From: Blepharisma japonicum
Lineage: Eukaryota; Ciliophora; Heterotrichea; Heterotrichida; Blepharismidae
NCBI GenBank assembly: GCA_949751835.1
Contig: CATKHK010000026.1
Span: 248,001-312,000 of the forward strand
Direction: 5' to 3'
Length of the DNA stretch: 64,000 nucleotides
In this document: positions 1 to 12,655 of the stretch, in pieces
How the letters are laid out: the number at the start of each line of letters is the position of its first letter
Numbering within the stretch: position 1 is the first letter of the stretch
Notes under the pieces: generated by a model
What the model was told of the DNA's origin: nothing
Seen by the model: the letters and a program-made list of their open reading frames with translations, nothing else
Databases searched by the model: none
Position numbers and translations under genes: made by a program

Positions 1-40
1 ATTATTTCCCATTTAAATTTTAAGCAATTAAAGACTGTAA

Positions 41-535
41 TTAAGGTGATATAAGGTAGGTTCGTAGCTGTTGCTCTCCTGTATCTTTCAGTTGTTGTCG
101 GAATCCAAAATTAGGACAAACGCAGCTTCTTTTAGCGGAAACTCTCTCAAACGCTTGATAAAAATCTATTAAATGCTTCCCCATTAGATAGGCAATTACA
201 ATTGATGAGCTTCGAGATATCCCTGCTGCACAGTGAACAAGGACATTTTCACCTGCTGATAAGTGTTGATGAATAAATTGGAGAGCTGATGGTAAATGTT
301 TCAATAAATCTTCTCGTGGATAGTCTCAAATTTCAACGAAGTGATAAGTTATTCAATCAAATCTCTCTGTGTATTGACTTTCTAAAGCTTGGACTATATA
401 TTTGATATTATGTGCTCTTAATAATTCCTCACACTCTGCTGCTCTCATACATCCAAGATACAAGCCTTGCTCAATTTCATGCATAGGTTGGCTATAAAAG
501 CCATAATAAGTGTTTTCTTCGTCAAGGTCTACCAT
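41..535 (-). CDS. Dual-specificity protein phosphatase, copy 1
   Basis: This 164-residue protein is whole when two in-frame TGA codons are read as Trp. It is a compact DUSP made of the catalytic domain alone. The signature HCAAGISRS carries the catalytic Cys and Arg (HCxxGxxRS), and the Asp of WDYPRED upstream fits the general acid. The N-terminal IEQGLYLG is the usual start of the DUSP fold. The family removes phosphate from Tyr and Ser/Thr of protein substrates. The start is the ATG at 533-535. A paralogue of the same size lies at 13849-14346, sharing more than half of its residues by eye. The two genes lie on the strand of the small MGC-protein array and bracket most of it. Substrate unknown. 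Confidence 0.9.
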
Positions 536-1360
536 TTATAATTGTTTAAAAAGATAAAATTTGGCAAATTTAAATGAAATATTCATATTTTAATACAGTT
601 TAAACATTTATTGAGTTACCTCGAAAATGGCATTTCCTTTATTATCAGTAAAGTAGTTTAATGCCTAATTTAAATTCTGGGCAGGTTTAAAGTCGCTTAT
701 CCAGTAAAGAGTAGCAAATTAATGGTTTTGAGAAGCTTAATTTTGAATTTTCCTCCATAAAATAAAATTTTTTATTGTAAAAGAAATTGCGAAGAAGATT
801 AAGCACTATTTTAAATTTATATGTTTATAAATAAAAAAGTCCTAATCGTGGTAAATATAAGCTAAAAGCTATTTTTGAACTTGGATTTATCCAATCAAAA
901 GGGAAATTGCGGACATTTTTGACCAAAATGATTGTTGATTAAATAATGATGGATCATTACGAAATAATATGAATAAATCTAAGAGACGTTGGCAATTGCT
1001 ATAGAGATCTTAAAATTTTCCTTTAAAATGCTAAAAGATTTTTTATTCTCGTGAAATAAATATAAAAGATACCAATGAGGATAATTTCGTTCTAGATTCA
1101 AATTTTTTAGCTATAAGCTAAAATTTGAAAATTTATGATAAACTGCTGCCATCAGGCTTAATGACTGTTCACATATTTAATATGTAAAAATTAAAATTTT
1201 TCAAACTCTGGCAGTAAAGCTGAAACCACTAATCTACCTTTGAAGATTTCTCCACAATTTTCCTAACGAATTTTTCTTTCTAGTTCAGAAACTCCTATCC
1301 TTAATTAGCATTAATTATAGCTGTTCTTCTATTGAACAGGCTTTTTATAATCTCACAGCT
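536..1360. other. A+T-rich intergenic DNA
   Basis: No supported gene, RNA or clear repeat is visible. The stretch is strongly A+T-rich with stops in all frames. Confidence 0.6.
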
Positions 1361-1588
1361 TTAATTACTTGTATTGGACCTATCAGGAGTAGAAATGAAA
1401 GTCACTGTAATCCGATAGGTGTTACCCTTGATTTCATAGTTAAAAGGAGGACCGTTTTCATTTGAACTTAGCTTAAGCTCTTTGTTAATCATTGGTGAAG
1501 AAACAAAATGCTCTTGGAGAGAGGTATCTCCTTCTTCTTCGTGCATGGTTTTACTCTTGAAAGTTTTGGATGGTAATCCGCAGCCCAT
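1361..1588 (-). CDS. Small MGC-family protein 1
   Basis: This 75-residue protein starts MGCGLPSK. Gly2 followed by Cys3 is a classic context for N-myristoylation plus palmitoylation, which would place it on a membrane (inference). The shared family blocks follow: the acidic EEEGDTSLQ near residues 17-25, a variable linker, the core FNYEIKGNTYRI near 49-60, and STPDRS near the C terminus. I do not recognise the family. It is the first of nine paralogues on the same strand between 1.3 and 15.4 kb. Conservation of the blocks across all nine against noisy flanks supports a real, selected protein. Confidence 0.85.
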   Translation of the reverse strand: MGCGLPSKTFKSKTMHEEEGDTSLQEHFVSSPMINKELKLSSNENGPPFNYEIKGNTYRITVTFISTPDRSNTSN

Positions 1589-2220
1589 TATTATTGGTTA
1601 AATTATAAAATTTGTGACCATTTTAATTTTCGAATACCATATGAAAATAAATTTTTCTTTTAAAGGAGCCTTAGTGTTGCTTTTTTACCAATCTGGAGAT
1701 ATTATTGTGTGAATTGAAATTATGAGAGTTTTGAGAAAATAGTTTTAAAATATTTTTATTAAAATAGGATTTTATAATATTTGCTTAGCATTTTTCACAA
1801 TAAATCAGTAGAAAAAGATGTAGCTTACTTATTTGAAATCTAGCAGTTAATGTTTGAATACATAAATTAGCAATCTTAAAATTTTAATTTTCACTTAGTA
1901 AATACTTTTTATTAGTTAATTATGTAAATCCTGAATGGAGAAAGAACGGCTTGCAAATACTCAAAATAGCTTCAAAACCAATTTATAAAATTATAAAGTC
2001 TCTAAAAGATTAAACAAAATGTTTAATAAAATCCAAAATAGAATTCTAATATTTTATCAATTCTAATTTAGAGAACTAGAACAGAATTCCATAAATAATA
2101 TAAAATAAAAACTTTCTAATTTTTTTAGCTAAGTCTTAAAATCAAATTTTCATTATAATTCAGTTAATACATTAATTATAAACATACTGAATTGTTTGTG
2201 TGTAAATAATATACATCCTT
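1589..2220. other. A+T-rich intergenic DNA
   Basis: No gene is seen. Close to the gene 1 start there is the string accatttt (minus strand aaaatggt), a motif that recurs upstream of most genes of this array. Confidence 0.5.
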
Positions 2221-2445
2221 TTAGTGGAACACTTGAGATCGATCAGGTGTTTTGACCATTGCAACAACTATCCTATAAGGTGTTCCATGTATTTTGTACG
2301 TTAGGTCTGATTGTGTAAAATCTTCTGTCATTTTTTTCTTATGAGGATTTAAATTGATATTTGAATAGTTAAGAAGAGACGTATCTCCTTCATCTTCAAT
2401 GCTTTTATGTACTTTGAACGCTTTTTGTGGAGCTCCACAACCCAT
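2221..2445 (-). CDS. Small MGC-family protein 2
   Basis: This 74-residue protein begins MGCGAPQKAFKV. It carries the family blocks: EDEGDTSLL (acidic, with a T-S pair), the core LTYKIHGTPYRIVV, and the tail TPDRSQVFH. N-myristoylation at Gly2 and palmitoylation at Cys3 are inferred from the N terminus. The MGCGAPQK start is shared with protein 5, and TPDRS with protein 1. Function unknown. Confidence 0.85.
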   Translation of the reverse strand: MGCGAPQKAFKVHKSIEDEGDTSLLNYSNINLNPHKKKMTEDFTQSDLTYKIHGTPYRIVVAMVKTPDRSQVFH

Positions 2446-3651
2446 TTATGCTTTTAATAATTATAAAGTTAAAATAAATCTGGCCAGATTATACGTTGTG
2501 ATTTCAAAACCATTTTCTGGAATTCTCTCTAATTTCAAAACGTCCACCATAGTCAGTAAAAAAGGAATTTTATTTTTTATATTTCTCATATATTTAATAT
2601 GTACGCAATAGCTATTTAACAACTAAAATATGTGGATCATTTTATAATTTATTAGACCAGCCAAAATAATATTAATAGAAAAAATTCACTAAGCCAGATC
2701 TAATCGGGAATGAGAAGAATAATATTTATAAGCTTTGAGGCAAAGCAGAATTAAGGTTTTTAGTGTTTATAAAATTAAAATTTGAGAAGGATTTCTTATG
2801 ATCTAAGGATGGAGAAATTTAAAAACTAAAAATTTATAGCTAATTTCAGTAATAGTGTATAACTTACTGGAATTGCTGATAATTAAAATGAACTTTGAAG
2901 CTTAGAAAAATTAAATGGCATCATAAACTAACCATATTTTTCGATTCTTATATATTTGTTTGCTTTTTGTTTATAGCTTAAAAATTATTTAAGAGCTTTT
3001 TGCATCTCATTGTAATTAAATAAAAAGTTTACGAACTGTATATATAAATTCTTCAAATTATTAATAATTTTAAACGAAAAACTAAGCTATTTCTCTTTCG
3101 GTGTGCATTGCTGTGAAAAATCAAGACTATAAATTTAATTCTCTATTAATTATATAAAAATATCTGATTTTAGCGAAATAAAGTAAATAATAGCACTTAA
3201 ATCATTAAGCCTTTTGAATTCTTAAAAAGCACCGAGCTAGCTGAAAATAAATTTAGTATTTTTTTGACTGACATTTTTATACGATCAATCACTTAAATTG
3301 ATTCGGTATTCTACCATACTCACCAAAATTTGATTGGAAGCCAATGCTTTCCTAGTATTACGAGAAAAATCTCACTATAGAATAAATTCTGTAAATCTCA
3401 AGTTATATATATTTTTGAATTAATTACAATTGTAAAGAAATTTTGTTTAGTTTCAAAGAATATAAAATATAAATTTCTTGCTTCTGAAGAAAGAAATTTT
3501 TGGATATTAATTCAAGTTAATTTGAATTTTTTATGTTTTTCGGCAAAAATTTTTCAAGAATACCTTTTTTTATTAAAGCTAAATAATTTACATCAAAAAA
3601 TTAGATTAATTGAAGTCTTTGTCTAATTGACATATATAGTGTATCATATTC
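2446..3651. other. A+T-rich intergenic DNA
   Basis: About 1.2 kb without a convincing coding region. A plus-strand open frame at 2399-2611 overlaps gene 2 antisense and continues as low-complexity hydrophobic sequence. I take it as chance. Confidence 0.55.
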
Positions 3652-3876
3652 CTAAGAGATCACCAAAGATTTTTCAGGAGTGGAAATAAGTTCCACAGTA
3701 ATCCTATATTTTGCTCCATGAACTGTATAGTTAAAAGAACTCTCAGCGGGATGGAAAAATTTATGTTGTGTGTAAAATGATGATGAATTGTCGAGATGGT
3801 CTCTAAGAGATGTGTCTTCATCTTCTTCTTGTTGCTTTTTGCCATTGACTCTTTTTGATGGTAATCCGCAGCCCAT
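3652..3876 (-). CDS. Small MGC-family protein 3
   Basis: This 74-residue protein starts MGCGLPSKRVNGKK. It has the acidic patch EEDEDTSLRD, a His/Ser-rich linker, the core FNYTVHGAKYRITV, and the tail STPEKSLVIS. It is closest to protein 1 (MGCGLPSK, FNY, YRITV, STP). The acylation signal is inferred from Gly2-Cys3. Function unknown. Confidence 0.85.
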   Translation of the reverse strand: MGCGLPSKRVNGKKQQEEDEDTSLRDHLDNSSSFYTQHKFFHPAESSFNYTVHGAKYRITVELISTPEKSLVIS

Positions 3877-5435
3877 TGTTTAATTAATTATTGTATAAAT
3901 TATTGCCATTTATGTATCGATGCATTTGAGTTATTTTTTATCTTAAGAGTTGGTGGAATTGTAATTATTTTACCTATTTATTATGAATTATTTTCCCATT
4001 TTATTTTATATTTATGTGATTCGAATTTTTAAACTTTTCATTAATTAGTAAAAATTAAAATAATTAAGCTTAATTGATTAGTATATGACAAGAGAAATTA
4101 ATTATTATATTATTTAATGGAAGAAAGGTCATGCTAAAATAGAGTTAATATTAATTTTTAAAAATAATAGAAATATTTAAATTTTTAGTGTAATTTGAAT
4201 TTTTCTTGATTGCTTTCTATTAATTTTAAATCCACTTTAGCTTTAAGATCGAAGTTATTATTTATTGCTGACATTTATTAAATTGATAAATTTTAATTAA
4301 CTCTATATAGCCTAAGACGAATAAATTGATATAAACTTCATGCTATCCCCTAAAGCATTTAAGGAGTCTTAATTAACGCTAAATTAAATTTTCAAAATAA
4401 GATATCATATATGATAATACTTATTGTAGAGATGTTATATTTTAGAATCTGCTTAAAATAAGAAAATAATTCATTTAGGTTAGTTTTTGAGGGATTAAAC
4501 AGTAAGAATTTTTATTTGATGCCTTGAACCATATTTCTTTTTAGTTTATTTGCTAACCGCTATAACATTTTATGTCTTTTCTTTAATAATAAATTTACTA
4601 TAAATCTGTGATTCAGATTAAAATGTTTTACAAATCATTCAAATAATACGAATTTCGTTATAATGTATTAAATGCCCTATAGCTTCAATATTTTAATCTG
4701 TTCTGCAATTTCTTACCAATTTATATTCGATTCTAATGATTCGTTTTATAAGTATTTTGTTTTTTGAAGCGAAGGCTTAAGCTTCTAGTAGCTAACATAT
4801 TTTAATTCAGATATTTTTATTAGGATCAGAGTTTATGAATTATTCTCTTCTGCTTAGCAATTAAATATTATTCAACACTTATTTGTATAAGCTAAAATGC
4901 CATTTAATAAATTACCATTTCTTAATTGACTTTCTGTTCAATTAACATTTATGTACCTCAAGTAACATCTTTGACCTAAGCTTAAAAATAAGGAATTTAG
5001 CTCTAAGGATAATTTTATTTAAAAACTGTAAATAAGCTTAATATAATGAATAACAAGATAGGAAACGTAATTACTATAATACTTTAATTTAGAATAAAAG
5101 CTATTTTATTGAGCTTACATAATTAGACACCTAATAAAGCCTAGAGAAAGTTAAAAATAAATTTGAAATCTCTAATTCTAATGAAAATGATAATTTAACT
5201 TAGTTAAAGCTTGTCCACACATAGGTCTTTGAATGAAAATGGAAGAAGCAACAAAAATTTGTAAAATTTCAATAAATATCAATAAAATATGTGCTATCCT
5301 TATACATTTTCTTGTTAAATACACCGAAAAAACTTTAATATATTGCTACACAAATAATGATGCTTTTAAAAAAAAAATTGTTCTAGAAGTTTGAGTATTA
5401 AAATATTTGTCAACTTATCAAAAAAATTTAATTTA
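3877..5435. other. A+T-rich intergenic DNA
   Basis: About 1.6 kb with no supported gene. I searched both strands by eye for another MGC-type start (aatccgcagcccat on the plus strand) and found none here. Confidence 0.5.
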
Positions 5436-5684
5436 TTAGTCAGACTGCAAAGAGCAGTCATTGTACTTTACTCTGCAAATAATAATCTTGTAGGCTGTCC
5501 CTTTTACATTGTATTCGTAATGATCATCTCAGCCAAAAAATCCTGAATTTTTGTTTGTCATTGGAGATTTTATATATATGCTAGGCATACGAATGTTAGA
5601 ATTGAGATCCTGAAGAGAAGTTTCAGCTTCATCTCCTTTTTTAAGCTTTGAGGTAGCCTTGCTTTTATGAATTCCACATCCCAT
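5436..5684 (-). CDS. Small MGC-family protein 4 (divergent member)
   Basis: This 82-residue protein is hidden under the standard code by an in-frame TGA (Trp) in FFGWDDHYE. It starts MGCGIHKSK, then EAETSLQDL (acidic T-S-L block), a longer linker, and the core YEYNVKGTAYKIII. The usual S/T-P-D/E-x-S motif near the C terminus is absent; the protein ends with YNDCSLQSD. The MGC start, T-S-L-Q-D block and Y-x-V-x-G-x-x-Y-K-I core clearly place it in the family. It is the longest and most divergent of the nine copies. Confidence 0.8.
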
Positions 5685-7091
5685 GGCAATTTTTTATTTA
5701 TTAAAATATTAAATTTAACTCCATAAATTTTTAAATTAATGGCAAAATATATAAAATTAAATTAACCATTTTATTATAGATTATATCAATATTAGTTCAT
5801 AACAATTTTATTTATCAAAATAGACTAAATATTAAACTTAAAGGAAATTGCAAATTATATTTGAATAAATAGTTTAATTAATTCATCACTAATTGCATGA
5901 ATTAACAGAGTTTACTTATTTAAACTCGTTAAATAAATTAATATTACATTTTATTTTTTTTAACAAAAATAATAAGGTTTTTAAAATGCAATGAGATCTA
6001 AATTTTAGTTGAATATATATTTGAGTATAAGCATAAAGAGTTTTCCAATTCTTAGATGTAAGACCTCATAATTTATTTTGCATTTTCTTGTAATATATAT
6101 AGGATTGGTAGTCTCTTTTGATTAATAAAATTATTTATAAATTTATTATTCCAAATAGACATTTAAATATTTATTTAGCTTTATTAATTTCTTAGTGCAT
6201 ATGTGTCTTTTCCACGATACAAAAATTTAACACTGCAAAATAAATATTAAATTAAGTTGTTGGCTTCTTATTGATTTTAAGCATTTTTCTTTATTGTCTC
6301 AATATTGGCATTGACAAAAACTAATAAGCTATAGACTTATATGAAGTCTAAAATATGATCCTAGATCATTTTCACTTAACAAATTGAACACAAGATCGAC
6401 AGAATATTATTTTAATTGACAAATTATAATAAAATTTTGTAAAATTTACAATTGAATCAAAATAATGCATGAAAACTAAATAAATTGGAATTTATTAATG
6501 CGATATTTTAAATTTTTGTTCAATTTAAGTTGATAGAAAATTTAATAAAAGTAAAAAATTATAATAGCAAGGCAATTGATTAATGGTTAAAAATAATTGA
6601 GGTTTTAAAGCTTTTGAATTATAAACTCAGGACCTAGGTAATTATTTCACCTACTTATTAAAATAGGACAAAAATATATACAAATTAAAGACTAAATCTC
6701 CATTGACTATTTAAGTTAGTTGCTTACTAATTTTATGAATAAACAAAATTTACTCTCTAACTTATTTTATTAATCCTTCAAATAAATAATCATTTATTTC
6801 TGTTGAATCAATTATGTATATCACGATAATTGATTACTTAATTAGAAAATGGGAAAAGTTAAAAAGTCTAAGCAAAAATTCTCATTATAACTGATTTGAA
6901 GTCCATCTCCTCTCAGAATTTTAAGAATAGTTGCTTCTACATAATTGTAAGCAAAGATCATTAAAAAGTAAAAGACATTATAAAATCTCTTAATTTTACC
7001 TTTCTTCTCAAATTTATTAGCATCAAATTTCGATTGTTTTGTTTAAATTACATTATCTAATTTTTTAACTTTGAAGTTGCACCTGTGCCAT
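5685..7091. other. A+T-rich intergenic DNA
   Basis: About 1.4 kb, extremely A+T-rich. No gene or repeat array is recognised. Confidence 0.55.
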
Positions 7092-7316
7092 TTAGTTAAG
7101 CACTTGAGATAATTCTGGGCTTTTTATACAGCTTATAATTATTTTATAGGCCATACCATTTACATTATAAGAGAATTGACCGTTCTCTTGTTGCTTAATT
7201 TTCTGCTGTGTAATTGAGAAATTATGATGAATACTTATATCCTGAAGAGAGGTATCACCTTCCTCTACTTCATTTCGCTTGACCTTGAAAATCTTTTGAG
7301 GAGCTCCGCAACCCAT
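7092..7316 (-). CDS. Small MGC-family protein 5
   Basis: This 74-residue protein starts MGCGAPQKIFKVKR. It has the acidic block VEEGDTSLQD, a Gln-rich linker, the core FSYNVNGMAYKIII, and the tail SPELSQVLN. This is a good consensus member of the family. Gly2/Cys3 acylation is inferred. Function unknown. Confidence 0.85.
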   Translation of the reverse strand: MGCGAPQKIFKVKRNEVEEGDTSLQDISIHHNFSITQQKIKQQENGQFSYNVNGMAYKIIISCIKSPELSQVLN

Positions 7317-8555
7317 GATTATTTATTTTATTAATTTAAAACATTCCATGCAAGATCTGCGCTTATTTTATTACTGAGCCAGTAATATCTTATTATAATC
7401 AAAAGTTTATTGTCATCAGTAAATACAGCCATTTTTAAAAGGACAGGAAATCCATTTTACCAATAGCTTAGAATTTTTTAAATCATTTTTCAGATCATAT
7501 GCTCTGAAACGGATTAAAATAATTTTGAGTTAAGAAAAAATTTGATAACTGAAAATAAAAAAATTCTAGATTATTGAGATTATAGTACCTAAATAACATA
7601 TTTCATATATAATTTAATAAATTGGTATATTTACTTGACTGAGAAAGCTGGCTGCAGCTTTAAAATGCATTGAAATATTCTTTTTAAAGATGAAAATTAA
7701 GTAATAATTCATTTTTGTGATTAAAATATTATTCGATAATGGGTTATAATTTTTAAATTAAATGGTGATTTCAAACTCCCTTTTTACAGAATTACAAAAC
7801 TCTGATATAGTTTAAAATGATTAATATTTTTTGAAACTAATTTTAGAAATAAATTGGATGTAATATTTTTGATATAAATAGATTAGTGAACTAAATCTTA
7901 AATAATATTTACTTAGTTGAAAGGGGGTAATAATTTTTTAAATTGATTTTTTTCTAATTTAGACTCGATCTTATTAAAGAGTTCAATTTAAATAATTGAA
8001 ATACGTTAAAAGCTATATGAAAAAAAAAACATTTAGTTATATCTTGTTGTTTAGAATACTTAAATTTGATATTAGAATATTTTCTTCAGAGTTTATTATT
8101 ATAAAATAAGCTGACAGATAGTTAATATTTATGGTACCTTTATAATGAGCTTAAATTCCATTAATTTTTCAAAAATGAAGCTTTTTACTTGCTTATCCAG
8201 GGAACATATATAGTTATTTTTATATATGGGCCAAAATCCTCTAAAACATTAATAGCCTTGAAATCTACCTTAAATAATTTAAAGAGACAACTATTTAGAT
8301 TGAAAGTTTTAATTTATCCAAAATCGAAAATGGTAGCCGCAGATAAAAATTACTTTTTGATGGTCAGCTGCTATTCTGGAAAATTCATTTTAGGCTTCTA
8401 TTATATAATTAGTTTATAAGTAAAGTTAATTGCTTATATCTACTCACTCTAGAACTAATGTTATTAAGATATATAAATAAGACACAAAAATAAACTTTTA
8501 AAATACTTTAGATATAAATAAGGCTATTTATTATGCACATGTACATATATATATT
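7317..8555. other. A+T-rich intergenic DNA
   Basis: No supported gene. A 76-codon plus-strand frame at 8189-8419 lacks an ATG start and family support, so I treat it as chance. Confidence 0.55.
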
Positions 8556-8798
8556 TTAAGCAAATACCTGCGACACTTCAGGTGTTGTCATCTTGCTGAC
8601 AATTATCTGATAAACTGCCCCGTTTACTTTATATTCAAAGCTGCCTCGAGTTTCAGGTAGCTTAGCTTTATAGTTAGTAATTGGAGAATAGGCTTTAGCT
8701 TTTGGTGTATAGCAGGTGAGATCCTGAAGAAAGGTTTCGCTATTGTCTTCAAGGAAAAGTTTTGATTTGTAACTCTTTTGAGAAATTCCGCAACCCAT
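8556..8798 (-). CDS. Small MGC-family protein 6
   Basis: This 80-residue protein starts MGCGISQKSYKSK. It has the block EDNSETFLQDL, where the T-S of other copies is T-F, a longer linker, the core FEYKVNGAVYQIIV, and the tail TTPEVSQVFA. The extra length is in the linker, as in protein 4. Acylation is inferred from Gly2-Cys3. Function unknown. Confidence 0.85.
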   Translation of the reverse strand: MGCGISQKSYKSKLFLEDNSETFLQDLTCYTPKAKAYSPITNYKAKLPETRGSFEYKVNGAVYQIIVSKMTTPEVSQVFA

Positions 8799-10819
8799 AG
8801 TTTTTTTTATTATATAATTATAAATCTAATAATGGTCTAACAGATTTTGATATTTTAACATAAATATTATAAAATAAGTTCAAATACCAGCTGTTTGCAT
8901 TATAGGAAAAAACCATTTATATAATAAGCGAAGAAAAAAATCCGATATTTGAAACCAAAATTGTCAGGAATAATTTATTTGAAATAGCTAAATATTTTGA
9001 ATGAATTTTAGCAATAAATAGATATTAAAATTTATATTATCTTAGAAGTTATTTACATTTAAAAAATATTTGGAGAAAATTCTTAGTATTTTTTGATTGC
9101 TAATTATATTAAATAAAACTTATGATCAAATCTATAATTTCGTAAATCCTTTTATAGTTTATTAAAATTAACTATTTGAGATATTATAAAATCATAATTT
9201 TAACGAAAATATGTATAAACATGAACTTCAGGCTTTATGAAGTTTTATCTTTATCTAATTTCAAATAATATCTTCATATAAAATTTTAGCTAATTTTTTC
9301 AAAAAAACGAAAGTGCAAAATACAGCAATTTGATGTTATTTAAAATTATGATTATAAACACTTTTTAAGATTTTTATATTTTTATAAATAATAATTAGAT
9401 TCACAAATTAAAATTTTTTAGATGCCAGAAGCTTTCCATAGAGAATGCACTTTGATGAAAAAGAAAAAAAAAGTTAAATCAATAAGTTTTTGCTTTATTA
9501 TCTTCTTTATATCCTAAGTTCTTTTTAAAAATGAAACCCCTTTAAACTCAAATTATTTCTTTTGAAGCTTTATAAATTGTTTCAATTGCTTCTTAATTTT
9601 TCTATTTCATTAATTTAGCATTAAATATTATTACAATTATTTTAATCTTGAGATCTTTGCTAAGTGGCTAGGAATAAAATAAAATCATTAACTATAGCAG
9701 GGTTTATAGTAAGCTATGAAGTTTATAGCAACTCAGGCCTTTAAGTAGAAATGATTAGCTGAGTGATTGATATAAAATTGAGGTAATTGCAAAATTATAA
9801 TTTGAAAAAGATGACGTCAAACTTAGCAACTCTTTAATCATAGCATTAAAATTTTAGTTTCATTTGAATTTTTTTGCTTGCTAAACTTTACAGATGAGTA
9901 TTTTACACAAAATTTAGGATTATCAACAATTGGAAATCAAGCTTGATGCAGAAGTGGTTATACTTTAGGAGCCACTTTAATATTAATATGCTAAATAAGA
10001 AGCCTGTTTTACACTTCAAGAAAACCAAGACAATTATACTTGATACTTGAAACTATGCAAGAAAATAAATCATTGTTTAAAAACATTAAAATTTAGGTGC
10101 AAAGCCAAAGCACTAAAGCTAAGTAATAAGTTGCAGCTAAAATGAACAAATCAAATAAAATTTGAATAGATAGTGTCAATATTATGCAGAAAAAATTTCA
10201 AATTAATGCTTATAGATAATAACAGTTATGCTATTTATAAACTCATTTGAAGGGAAAGGATCTCAAAGCATTAACTCAAAAAATAGAAGCATTTATTTTC
10301 CTTTTTATTACAGTTGATAAGCCAAATAACGCTTGCTCCACGAAGTTTTAATATCTATTATTATATTTCACATTATTTTCTTGTATATGAAATTCTCAGG
10401 GCTCTTGTGTTTTTAACTCTTTTTGCCAAAATTATTGACTTCTTAATCTGCATTTTTGGTATTAAAACCATTGATATTGCATATTTGATAAGAAAATGGC
10501 GAAGTCTCAAAATACTTGATAGTTAATCAACAATAAACAGCGAACTTCCATTTTTGAGGCAGTTTTTATTTGTCAATATATAAAGTTTCTGAGTTATTCA
10601 TGAAAAATCAATATTTCATTTTAGTCTATCTCAAAACGTTTCCATTTTAAATCTGTAACTTATCACTAAACATTTTAGGCAACTAAATTATTATATAACT
10701 TATGATTGATAATTTATCGATCGTTATTTAAGTTTCTTCGACATTCCAAAAATATTGAAATTAAAAGTTTTATTTTTATTCGAAAAAGCTGAAAGGAAAT
10801 ATTTAAATTTGAATAGAGT
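8799..10819. other. A+T-rich intergenic DNA
   Basis: This is the longest gap of the array, about 2 kb. A hydrophobic plus-strand frame near 10314-10526 lacks an ATG start and looks like A+T-rich chance sequence. Nothing else is supported. Confidence 0.5.
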
Positions 10820-11044
10820 TTATTTAAATACAAGTGACTGATCAGGACTTATCACATCTTTAACAATAATTTTATAAGTTGTTCCTTTTACATCATAAGC
10901 AAACCTGCCACTGTCTTGCTGGCTTATAATGAACTTTACAGTAGAGGTAGTAATAGTGCTAACATATATTCCATGGAAAGAAGTATCAGCTTCTTCTGGA
11001 ATTCTCTTTCCTTTTGAAAGTTTTTGGGAAATGCCACAACCCAT
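10820..11044 (-). CDS. Small MGC-family protein 7
   Basis: This 74-residue protein starts MGCGISQKLSKGKR at the ATG at 11042-11044. It has EEADTSFHG (T-S-F in place of T-S-L), a Thr/Ser/Ile-rich linker, the core FAYDVKGTTYKIIV, and the tail SPDQSLVFK. It is closest to protein 8: both end SPDQSL-x-FK, and short flanking strings on both sides also match, so this is the youngest-looking duplication of the array. Confidence 0.85.
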   Translation of the reverse strand: MGCGISQKLSKGKRIPEEADTSFHGIYVSTITTSTVKFIISQQDSGRFAYDVKGTTYKIIVKDVISPDQSLVFK

Positions 11045-12433
11045 CAAAATTTATATTTATTATATTAATTCATAGTTACATCAGATAATTATAATTATAG
11101 GTAAATTAATGTTTGAGGCTCTTATATTGATCAGTTTGCTGCCATTTTGCAAGGAGAAACAAATGGGCCATTTATACGAATTTGCAACAAATTTAAATTC
11201 AAGACAAAGATATTAAGATTTAAAATATAGCAAATTGCTGAATTATTTTAGCATTTATGATTCCAATTTGCAGAAAGTTCAAATACGATCTAAAAAGATT
11301 TATATTATTTATTCTCAAACTAGTTAGTATAAAATTACAGAGACCTTATTTTTGATCTCCTATTGTAAATACATATAGATATAATTATCAAAATTAAAGA
11401 ATTGTAAAGGATAAAAAGGTAATTAAATTCAAAAGTCTAAGTATATAAGGATGATTTTAAATACTTTTAATTCTCAAATTAGCAATTAATTTAAAGCATT
11501 AAAGAAGATTTAAAGTTTCTCTACGATGCATTTAATAAAATTAGTAGAGTAGACTATAAAAAGCTAAGCTGATTAATTATCATAGCTAATAAAAATAATA
11601 TGATTTATTAGTTACCAATAATACTCATACTAAATAATGAAGAGAATTTTTATAATAAGAATTTTGATAAATAATTATGATTTAAGAATTAATCTTTAAT
11701 TTTTGAATTATTTATTGAGCAATTTCCCTAATAACAATAATTATGGATTTGCTAGATACTAAAATGCAATTTTGGAATTTAAGAAGATATTTTTAAAAAT
11801 TGAAATTGATAAATTTTTAAGCCATTTCTTATATCCAAACAAAAATTATGAACAGAATTTGTTTTTTACATTAAGTCTAGAATGTTTGAGATAAAATATG
11901 AAAGACTCAAAAAATGGCTGAAGAATAAGCTACAGCCTAATGCACGGATATAGGGTTTATTCAATTTTTTTGTTTTGATGCAAAATCAATTAGCTTCATT
12001 TCAATTTATAAGCCTAAAAGACTAAACCCATAAAACGTTATTTTTTATTTTAAATTAAAATTTACTTAATTGGATTGTTCGACTTATATTTCAGATTATA
12101 TCTAATAATATTTGATGTATGCTCACTGAAAACATCAAGCCTTTGGGATTTTTTTTCTCAATTTTCGGTAATTTGTGTAACCTAGAAAATGGTTACTAAT
12201 TCAAAAGAATTTTATCGTAAATCAACATTTAATTGCCAGAATTTGCTTTTTTATCGTTTTTTTTAATTATCTATGCTTAAACTTATCATTTTTCCTTCAA
12301 TGTCCATTAATGTCTGGAAATATCTCACATAGCCTAAAGATTTCGATCAGTTGAACAAAAAAATTTAATTCAAAATCAATTAGTTAAATTTACATATCCT
12401 CGGATATCTGATTAACTCACAATACATGCAGCT
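11045..12433. other. A+T-rich intergenic DNA
   Basis: No supported gene. The first 30 bases share taattcatag with the region upstream of gene 8, consistent with recent duplication. Confidence 0.5.
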
Positions 12434-12655
12434 TTATTTAAAAGCAAGTGACTGATCAGGACTCTTCACGTCACTTATGACAATTTTATAAGCCAGTCCC
12501 TTTATGTTATAAGAAAACTTATGATTTTCTGCTGGATTGATCATAATTTCCACGACAGGGGAAATATTATCTGAATAAACATCTTGAAGAGAGGTATCAC
12601 CTTCTTCTTGGCTTCTTTTCAATTTAAAGCCTTTCTGAGGAATGCCACAGCCCAT
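12434..12655 (-). CDS. Small MGC-family protein 8
   Basis: This 73-residue protein starts MGCGIPQKGFKLKR at the ATG at 12653-12655. An in-frame ATG eight codons upstream would bury the glycine and is not preferred, because all paralogues start at MGC. It has QEEGDTSLQD, the core FSYNIKGLAYKIVI, and the tail SPDQSLAFK. It is the sister of protein 7. Function unknown. Confidence 0.85.
   Translation of the reverse strand: MGCGIPQKGFKLKRSQEEGDTSLQDVYSDNISPVVEIMINPAENHKFSYNIKGLAYKIVISDVKSPDQSLAFK

Noticed and set aside
8189-8419. 76-codon plus-strand frame in the array
   Set aside because: TTG start, low complexity, no similarity to array genes.
10314-10526. 70-codon hydrophobic plus-strand frame in the array
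   Set aside because: No ATG start, no family resemblance; expected by chance in A+T-rich DNA.
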